20,331 bases of DNA from UBA11540 sp045531755 (GTDB taxonomy: Bacteria; Bacillota; Clostridia; Oscillospirales; Ruminococcaceae): NCBI GenBank assembly GCA_045531755.1, contig JAZSEP010000022.1:1-20331 (forward strand). The letters run 5' to 3'. Position 1 is the stretch's first letter. Each line of letters starts with the position of its first letter. The position numbers and the translations under genes were made by a program. This document shows positions 15,419-20,331 of this stretch, piece after piece. Under the pieces are notes generated by a model. It was given only the letters and a program-made list of their open reading frames with translations, had not been told where the DNA came from and did no database searches.

Positions 15419-16359
15419 TATCTGTTCGCCCCCTCGTCAGTAAGCTGCAGGAAGATATCCTCAAGGGTCATCTCGCTGCTTCGCATTGAAAGTATCGGGT
15501 ATCCTCTGTCGGCAAGACGGGTAAATATCGCTCTGCGGATATCAACGCCGTTTTCTGCCTCTACGATATAGTCGCGTGTTCCGGGCTCTTTTTCGCCGAG
15601 CTGTTCAACCTTCGCAACACCGCCGATTTTGGTGAGAACGTTGTATGTATCTCTTTCGGGGCCGTCGATTCGAAGGATAAGCCTGTGGTCGCTCGACAGC
15701 TGTTTTGAAAGCCTGTCGGGAGTGTCGTCGGCAACGAGCCTGCCCTTGTTTATAACGATAACGCGGTCACACACCGCCTGCACCTCAGGCAGAATGTGCG
15801 AGGACAGAATAACCGTGTGGTTTTTGCCCAGATCCTTGATAAGATTGCGGATTTCGATAATCTGATGAGGGTCAAGACCGACGGTGGGCTCGTCAAGGAT
15901 AAGCACCTCGGGGTTTCCGACCATAGCCTGCGCAATGCCGACACGCTGGCGGTAACCCTTCGAGAGATTTTTAATGATGCGGTTGTATACGTTGTCGATT
16001 TTAACGACCTTGCAGATTTCCGCAAGGTGTTTTTTTCTGTCCTTGTTTACGCTTTTGAGGTCGCACACAAAGTCAAGATAATCCTTGACGGTCATATCAA
16101 GATACAACGGCGGCTGCTCGGGCAAAAAGCCAATCTTTTTCTTTGCGGCGATGGGGTCGTCAAGCACGTCGACACCGTCGATGGTAACACTGCCCTCGGT
16201 AGAGGACAGATATCCCGTGATGATGTTCATCGTGGTGCTCTTTCCCGCACCGTTAGGACCGAGAAATCCGAGAATCTCTCCGCGCCTGATGGTGAAGGAC
16301 ACGTCGTCCACTGCACACTTTGTGCCATAACGCTTTACGAGGTTTTTAACTTCAATCAT
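15418..16359 (-). CDS. ABC transporter ATP-binding protein (GldA-like)
   Basis: A 313-residue ATPase powering the adjacent permease. It has Walker A GPNGAGKST (34-42), the Q-loop Q82 in PEQPPL, signature LSKGYRQRV (132-140, the variant usual in this subfamily), Walker B VLILDEPTVGLDP (152-164, D156 and E157) and the switch H188. All catalytic elements are intact. Residues after about 225 form the C-terminal regulatory extension common in ABC-2 exporter ATPases. First gene of the four-gene operon. The ribosome binding site (GAAGGG) is weak and spaced rather far from the ATG, suggesting modest translation. Confidence 0.93.
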   Translation of the reverse strand: MIEVKNLVKRYGTKCAVDDVSFTIRRGEILGFLGPNGAGKSTTMNIITGYLSSTEGSVTIDGVDVLDDPIAAKKKIGFLPEQPPLYLDMTVKDYLDFVCDLKSVNKDRKKHLAEICKVVKIDNVYNRIIKNLSKGYRQRVGIAQAMVGNPEVLILDEPTVGLDPHQIIEIRNLIKDLGKNHTVILSSHILPEVQAVCDRVIVINKGRLVADDTPDRLSKQLSSDHRLILRIDGPERDTYNVLTKIGGVAKVEQLGEKEPGTRDYIVEAENGVDIRRAIFTRLADRGYPILSMRSSEMTLEDIFLQLTDEGANR

Positions 16360-16451
16360 TTTTCGTTTTCCCTTCGTGAAATATGGGCTAATTTTACCAT
16401 GTTTTTGTGAATATTATATGAAGTAGGTTTAAACTTGCGATTATCTATAAT

Positions 16452-16480
16452 ATAATACTACAAAACTTCACTTATGTCAA
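16452..16480 (-). promoter_or_regulatory. Promoter of the Gld-like ABC operon
   Basis: Minus-strand TTGACA (16480-16475), a 17-base spacer, then TATTAT (16457-16452). A second TATAAT closer to the gene (near 16415-16420) lacks a good -35 box. The leader is about 85 bases and A/T-rich, with no clear riboswitch. Confidence 0.7.
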
Positions 16481-16490
16481 AACAAAACTA

Positions 16491-16520
16491 TTGATTTTTT
16501 GTAGGTTTTTGTGCTATTAT
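16491..16520 (+). promoter_or_regulatory. Promoter of the glutamate dehydrogenase gene
   Basis: TTGATT at 16491-16496, an 18-base spacer ending in TGC (extended -10), then TATTAT at 16515-16520. Its -35 box lies 10 bases from the -35 box of the divergent ABC operon promoter. The ribosome binding site is AAGGAGT at 16544-16550. Confidence 0.7.
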
Positions 16521-16556
16521 GGTAAAAATTAGTGTTGTAATTTAAGGAGTGATAAT

Positions 16557-17906
16557 ATGTTTAAGAATGAATATCTCAACAAGCTTTACGCTGAGGTTGA
16601 GAAGAGAAACCCTAACGAGCCTGAATTCCATCAGACCGTAAAAGAGGTTTTCGAGTCCATCGAGCCCGTTGTTGAAGCTCGTCCCGAGTACATCACAAGC
16701 GGTGTTCTCGCAAGAATGGTAGAGCCCGAAAGAATCATCAAATTCCGCGTTCCGTGGGTTGACGACAACGGCGTCGTACAGGTAAACCGCGGATTCAGAA
16801 TCCAGTTCAACAGCGCAATCGGCCCCTACAAGGGAGGACTTCGTTTCCATCCTTCCGTATACGAGGGAATTATAAAGTTCCTCGGCTTCGAGCAGACCTT
16901 CAAAAACTCCCTCACCTCTCTGCCTATGGGCGGCGGTAAGGGCGGTTCCGACTTTGACCCGCAGGGCAAATCCGACGCAGAGGTTATGCGCTTCTGCCAG
17001 AGCTTTATGACAGAGCTCGTAAAATACGGGGGACCCGACACAGACGTTCCTGCAGGTGACATCGGCGTAGGCGCAAGAGAAGTAGGGTATATGTTCGGTC
17101 AGTACAAGCGCCTCAAGAACGAGTTCACAGGCGTTCTGACAGGTAAGGGAATTACATACGGCGGTTCTCTCATCCGTCCCGAAGCAACAGGCTACGGCGC
17201 GGTTTACTATACAGTTGAAATGCTCAAGCACTTCAAGGACGACATCAAGGGCAAGACCTTCGCAGTTTCCGGCTTCGGTAACGTTGCATGGGGCACAGTA
17301 AAGAAGGTAAACGAGCTCGGCGGTAAGGTAGTAACCATCTCCGGACCCGACGGATACATCTACGACCCCGATGGAATTTCCACCGAGGAGAAGGTAAACT
17401 TTATGCTCGAGATGCGCGCTTCCTGCCGCAACAGAGTACAGGACTATGCTGACAAGTTCGGCGTTGAGTTCTTCCCCGGTCAGAAGCCTTGGGGCGTAAA
17501 AGCTGACATCCTTATGCCCTGCGCTACTCAGAACGAGGTTGGAATGGCTGAGGCTGAGAAGATAGTTGCTAACGGCGTTAAGTACTACGTAGAGGTTTCC
17601 AATATGCCCACAACAAACGAGGCTGTTGCATACCTCAAGGCAAACGGCGTTGTCGTAGCTCCCTCCAAGGCAGTTAACGCAGGCGGCGTTGCAGTTTCCG
17701 GTCTTGAAATGAGCCAGAACTCCATGCGCTACAGCTGGACAGCAGAAGAGGTTGACGCGAAGCTCAAGATGATAATGAAGAACATCTTTGATAACTCCGT
17801 CAAGGCTGCAAACGACTACGGACTCGGCGATGACCTCGTAGCAGGTGCAAACATCGCAGGCTTCATAAAGGTTGCAGATGCAATGCTCGCACAGGGCGTT
17901 TGCTAA
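16557..17906 (+). CDS. gdhA: Glutamate dehydrogenase (hexameric class I)
   Basis: A 449-residue cytoplasmic enzyme that interconverts glutamate with 2-oxoglutarate and ammonia. Active-site residues are all present: K92 (YKGGLRFH), K116, K128 (PMGGGKGGSDFDP) and D168 (PAGDIGVG). The nucleotide-binding motif is SGFGNVA (238-244). Full length. The segment after the second Rossmann strand (SGPDGYIYDPDGI) and the C-terminal half closely resemble, as I remember it, the NAD-linked Clostridium symbiosum enzyme. NAD use and a role in glutamate fermentation are therefore plausible, although many close homologues are annotated as NADP-specific. Codon use favours a restricted set (AAG, GGC, GCT, GTT and CTC among them), fitting high expression. 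Strong ribosome binding site AAGGAGT. Monocistronic, ended by the hairpin at 17938-17964. Confidence 0.96.
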   Translation: MFKNEYLNKLYAEVEKRNPNEPEFHQTVKEVFESIEPVVEARPEYITSGVLARMVEPERIIKFRVPWVDDNGVVQVNRGFRIQFNSAIGPYKGGLRFHPSVYEGIIKFLGFEQTFKNSLTSLPMGGGKGGSDFDPQGKSDAEVMRFCQSFMTELVKYGGPDTDVPAGDIGVGAREVGYMFGQYKRLKNEFTGVLTGKGITYGGSLIRPEATGYGAVYYTVEMLKHFKDDIKGKTFAVSGFGNVAWGTVKKVNELGGKVVTISGPDGYIYDPDGISTEEKVNFMLEMRASCRNRVQDYADKFGVEFFPGQKPWGVKADILMPCATQNEVGMAEAEKIVANGVKYYVEVSNMPTTNEAVAYLKANGVVVAPSKAVNAGGVAVSGLEMSQNSMRYSWTAEEVDAKLKMIMKNIFDNSVKAANDYGLGDDLVAGANIAGFIKVADAMLAQGVC

Positions 17907-17937
17907 AATTAAAATCCGTTGTTTTATAACAAAACCC

Positions 17938-17964
17938 AAGCCGACCTGAAAAGGTCGGCTTTTC
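17938..17964 (+). terminator. Rho-independent terminator of gdhA
   Basis: Nine-bp perfect stem AAGCCGACC/GGTCGGCTT (17938-17946 with 17953-17961) with a TGAAAA loop and a TTTT tail overlapping the stem end. Confidence 0.88.
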
Positions 17965-17999
17965 CATTTCAAACAACAGGGTTTTGGGGCAATTTTCTG

Positions 18000-18028
18000 T
18001 TGCTAAATCGTGGCAGATATGGTAGAAT
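18000..18028 (+). promoter_or_regulatory. Promoter of the nitrilase-like operon
   Basis: TTGCTA at 18000-18005, a 17-base spacer ending in TGG (extended -10), then TAGAAT at 18023-18028. AAAGGAGAG follows ten to fifteen bases before the ATG at 18063. Confidence 0.65.
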
Positions 18029-18062
18029 TATACTATAACATCAAACACAAAGGAGAGCTACA

Positions 18063-18677
18063 ATGAACATCTGCGTTTGCCACCTGTATGATCAACCACA
18101 GCCCTCGACCGACCTTGTTATAATTCCGCCCGAAAAAAGATATATGCAGGAGTGGGAGGCAAAGACCTTTCTCGAAAAGGCGGCGACCTTTGCGAGCAAC
18201 CACGGGGTCTACACCCTTTCTCCTATGTTTTCTCTCCACGAGAATATCGCGGTTTGCCTCGTAAATCCGCAGGGCAGACCCTCGCTGATACAGCGCGCCT
18301 GCCACCTCTCTCCCGAGATAGCTTCGGCATATTCCGAGGCAGACAGGCTTTTCACGGTACAAACCCCGTTTGGCAAACTGCTCATCACGGTGGACGTCGA
18401 TATCTATGACCCGTCGCTTGTCCACCTTGCCACAGAGGAGAGCTGTGACGCGATAATCGCGGTGCAGTACATACCCGACCTCGACTTTTCAAAGGAAAGG
18501 ATACTCTTTGGCGCGTGGCGCGCATCACAGCAGACGGGACTTTGTGTGGTAAACGTCACAAATCAGGGACACTGCGTAACCGCACCCTGTAAAAGCGCTC
18601 CCGACCCCGATAAACCGAACGGCTTTGAATCGACGTTTGACGACAGACTGCCGTTCTGTGCGACGATAAACAAGTAG
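18063..18677 (+). CDS. Nitrilase-fold protein lacking catalytic Cys and Lys (pseudoenzyme)
   Basis: A 204-residue protein with the carbon-nitrogen hydrolase (nitrilase) fold. TDLVIIPPEK (16-25) is the first catalytic strand with E24 at the Glu position. NPQGRPSLIQRACHL (68-82) aligns with the strand carrying the catalytic Lys, but the position is A79. VDVDIYDP (110-117) aligns with the ICYD nucleophile elbow, where Cys is replaced by D111. GAWRASQQTGLCVVNVTNQG (150-169) is the conserved late helix-strand. Loss of two triad residues argues against amidase or nitrilase activity; a ligand-binding or structural role is inferred. The gene is shorter than typical family members but has no internal stop or frameshift, and it shares its C-terminal pattern with the next gene. 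The good AAAGGAG site and promoter indicate that it is expressed. First gene of a three-gene operon. Confidence 0.75.
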   Translation: MNICVCHLYDQPQPSTDLVIIPPEKRYMQEWEAKTFLEKAATFASNHGVYTLSPMFSLHENIAVCLVNPQGRPSLIQRACHLSPEIASAYSEADRLFTVQTPFGKLLITVDVDIYDPSLVHLATEESCDAIIAVQYIPDLDFSKERILFGAWRASQQTGLCVVNVTNQGHCVTAPCKSAPDPDKPNGFESTFDDRLPFCATINK

Positions 18678-18688
18678 GAGGGTTTGAA

Positions 18689-19660
18689 ATGCTTGATGGA
18701 CTTATGCTAAAGCTTGCAAAGGGCTTCTATAGCCCCTCCCGAATCGAGCGGGTGTTCGACAAGCTCCCCCTGCACTCCGTAAAGGCGGTGCCCGACCTCG
18801 AAAAGCCCGTGGTGGCGTCGATAAACTGCGAGTACAAAATCTTCGACACCCTCACCGAGTACCTCAAAAACCTCGACCTCTACTTTTCAAAGGCGGCGGC
18901 AAAGCACGCGGCTGTCGTGGTGCTTCCCGAGTTTTTCCAGCTCCACGCAATTTCGCTTGTCCCCGGCTTTTCAAAGTCGCTTCGCAAGAGCAAGAAAAAA
19001 CGCCTCGAGGCATACGACCTTCTCAAGAGCCTCGGCGAAGAAAAACTGGACCTTCTAAACGAGATAACCCTCTCGGCTGTCGGCTGTTTTGCCGAGGTGT
19101 ATTCAATGTACGTCATAGTAGGCGCAGGACTCACCTATAAAAGCGGCGGACTCCGCCTTCGAAGCTATCTCATAGACCGAAACGGCAAGATTTCGGGACA
19201 TCAGGACAAGATGTACATCTCCGACGAGTGCAACGACTCCGAGCTCGTGCTGTCGGATAACCTCTCCGTGATGAACACCTACGTCGGCGCGGTTTCAATA
19301 CTCAACGGCGGTGACGCGCTCGAATGGCAGTGCTATAAAAACGCTGTCGAAGCAGGAGCAAAGATTATCGCCGCACCGCAGGCTCTCCGCCAGAGCCACG
19401 AGCCCCTTGCCGCAATGCGCGACGTGCAGAGTAACGTTCAGTACTACTATGCCTTCGGCATAAAATCCTGCCTCATCGGCGGCGACGAGATAGGACTAAA
19501 ATATAAGGGCAAGGGCATTATCACCGCACCGTTCAAGATGACACCCAATATGGACGGTCTGCTCGCAGCTGCAAGCCACTCCGAAAAGGGAAGCGTCATC
19601 TGCGCAGAGCTTGATATGAACGCTCTCGAAACCTACACCGATTTCTATACAGGAAAGTGA
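18689..19660 (+). CDS. Nitrilase-fold protein lacking the catalytic Cys
   Basis: A 323-residue member of the carbon-nitrogen hydrolase superfamily and evident paralogue of the preceding gene. VVVLPEFF (76-83) supplies the Glu position E81, and GKISGHQDKMYISD (166-179) supplies the Lys position K174. ILNGGDALEWQCYKNAVEAG (204-223) aligns with the nucleophile elbow, where the Cys position is G207 within NGGD, while the following Asp (D209) is kept. Without the cysteine, the usual thioester chemistry is impossible. C215 is eight residues away and unlikely to substitute. About 45 extra N-terminal residues precede the first nitrilase strand. The AGGAGGG site sits in the 11-base gap after the upstream gene, so the two are co-transcribed. 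A heteromeric partnership with the upstream protein is a reasonable inference. Function unknown. Confidence 0.8.
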   Translation: MLDGLMLKLAKGFYSPSRIERVFDKLPLHSVKAVPDLEKPVVASINCEYKIFDTLTEYLKNLDLYFSKAAAKHAAVVVLPEFFQLHAISLVPGFSKSLRKSKKKRLEAYDLLKSLGEEKLDLLNEITLSAVGCFAEVYSMYVIVGAGLTYKSGGLRLRSYLIDRNGKISGHQDKMYISDECNDSELVLSDNLSVMNTYVGAVSILNGGDALEWQCYKNAVEAGAKIIAAPQALRQSHEPLAAMRDVQSNVQYYYAFGIKSCLIGGDEIGLKYKGKGIITAPFKMTPNMDGLLAAASHSEKGSVICAELDMNALETYTDFYTGK

Positions 19661-19665
19661 TATAA

Positions 19666-20250
19666 ATGGCAAAAACTGCTTGGAAAGCAGGAACACTCCT
19701 CGCTCCCGTACCGCCTGCGCTGATTTCTTGCGCACATAACGGCAAGGATAATTTAATAACTATCGCGTGGACGGGAATTATAAACTCCGACCCTGCAAAA
19801 ACCTACATCTCAGTCAGAAAACAGCGCTATTCCTACGACCTTATCAAGAATAGCGGTGAGTTTGTAATAAACCTTCCCTCACAGCATATAATCCGCTCGG
19901 TCGACTTCTGCGGAGTCAAAAGCGGCCGCGAGGTCGATAAATTCTCCGCCTGTAAGCTCACCCGTGAAAAAGCCTCACAGCTAAACTGCCCGATGGTAGC
20001 GGAAAGCCCCGTGAGTATCGAGTGTAAGGTCACGGATATCGTCGAGCTCGGCACCCACGATATGTTCATCGCGGACATCGTCGCCGTGAACATCGACGAG
20101 AGATATATCGACGAAAAGGGCAAATTCCATATCGAAAAATGCGCCCTCGCCGCCTACGCCCACGGCCAGTACTTCGCCCTCGGCAAAAAAATCGGCTCCT
20201 TCGGCTACTCGGTCAAGAAAAAACCCAAAAAAAAAGCAAGAAAGAAATAG
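19666..20250 (+). CDS. Flavin reductase-like FMN-binding split-barrel protein
   Basis: A 194-residue protein of the flavin reductase-like/flavoredoxin family. GTLLAPVPPALISC (9-22), NLITIAWTGIINSDPAKTYISVR and SGEFVINLPS are the usual FMN-binding split-barrel elements, followed by the DFCGVKSGREVDKF loop. Members bind FMN and reduce flavin or transfer electrons. The last residues (KKKPKKKARKK) are a strongly basic tail not typical of the core family, encoded across a run of nine A at 20227-20235. The gene starts five bases after the nitrilase-like stop and uses an AGGAAAG site inside that gene, so it is the third gene of the operon. What electron-transfer step would need two non-catalytic nitrilase-fold proteins is unclear. 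Confidence 0.88.
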   Translation: MAKTAWKAGTLLAPVPPALISCAHNGKDNLITIAWTGIINSDPAKTYISVRKQRYSYDLIKNSGEFVINLPSQHIIRSVDFCGVKSGREVDKFSACKLTREKASQLNCPMVAESPVSIECKVTDIVELGTHDMFIADIVAVNIDERYIDEKGKFHIEKCALAAYAHGQYFALGKKIGSFGYSVKKKPKKKARKK

Positions 20251-20258
20251 AAAAGGCG

Positions 20259-20284
20259 GTTGGCATACGCCAACATCTTTTAGG
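20259..20284 (+). terminator. Weak terminator after the flavin reductase-like gene
   Basis: A 6-bp stem GTTGGC/GCCAAC (20259-20264 with 20269-20274) with an ATAC loop and ATCTTTTAGGTTTT downstream. The stem is short and the T-run is interrupted, so the call is tentative. The remaining bases to the window end contain only a small GGGTTT/AAACCC palindrome. Confidence 0.5.
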
Positions 20285-20331
20285 TTTTGTTAAGGGTTTG
20301 AAAACCCGTTTACACAATATGTCCTATTGCG

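Noticed and set aside
16542..17972. 476-residue open frame antisense to glutamate dehydrogenase
   Set aside because: It is a mirror frame created by the biased codons of gdhA. It lacks a ribosome binding site and is cysteine-rich low-complexity sequence with no recognisable domain.
18063..18677. First nitrilase-like gene as a frameshifted or truncated pseudogene
   Set aside because: Although it is short, it contains strands from the beginning to the end of the fold, has its own promoter and a strong ribosome binding site, and has no broken frame; its C-terminus parallels that of its paralogue.

Overview
The window looks like chromosomal DNA from an anaerobic gut bacterium of the class Clostridia, probably an uncultured member of the Oscillospirales/Ruminococcus group. 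This rests on sigma-A-type promoters, strong AGGAG ribosome binding sites, a glutamate dehydrogenase closely resembling the Clostridium symbiosum enzyme, a LytTR/DUF3021 pair, a domain-swapped GH3 glucosidase of the rumen-Clostridia type, and a secreted discoidin/MucBP-like multidomain protein. The taxon is an inference, because no rRNA or other marker gene is present. I found no rRNA, tRNA, CRISPR array, phage gene, transposase or plasmid function.

Layout. A terminator from an upstream gene (27-68) precedes a nitroreductase (126-656, minus) that diverges from a LytTR regulator plus DUF3021 membrane protein operon (819-1668, plus). A bidirectional terminator separates this operon from a 1570-residue secreted esterase (1740-6452, minus). 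The esterase carries five discoidin-like and four MucBP-like modules arranged as a duplicated super-repeat. It diverges from a LarA-family nickel-pincer hydroxyacid racemase (6679-7953, plus). After larA comes a 360-base non-coding stretch that reads as a terminator hairpin whose loop has been invaded by a roughly 320-base hairpin-rich element with terminal inverted repeats. A small lipoprotein (8316-8936, minus) diverges from a permuted GH3 beta-glucosidase (9089-11731, plus).

A four-gene minus-strand operon (11793-16359) encodes a GldA-like ATPase, a GldF-like permease, a GldG-like protein and a DUF4340 protein, that is, an ABC-2 exporter-like complex with two membrane-anchored extracytoplasmic partners. 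It diverges, with -35 boxes only 10 bases apart, from glutamate dehydrogenase (16557-17906, plus). The window ends with a plus-strand operon of two nitrilase-fold proteins that have both lost the catalytic cysteine, followed by a flavin reductase-like protein (18063-20250).

How the genes work together. The secreted esterase and the GH3 enzyme fit glycan foraging: extracellular de-esterification and binding, then intracellular glycoside hydrolysis. LarA and glutamate dehydrogenase are central hydroxyacid and amino-acid metabolism. The most unusual items are the invaded terminator with its AATATCACT-spaced hairpin array, and the tandem pseudo-nitrilases coupled to a flavoprotein. Nearly every transcription unit has a recognisable promoter and a hairpin terminator, so operon boundaries are fairly secure.
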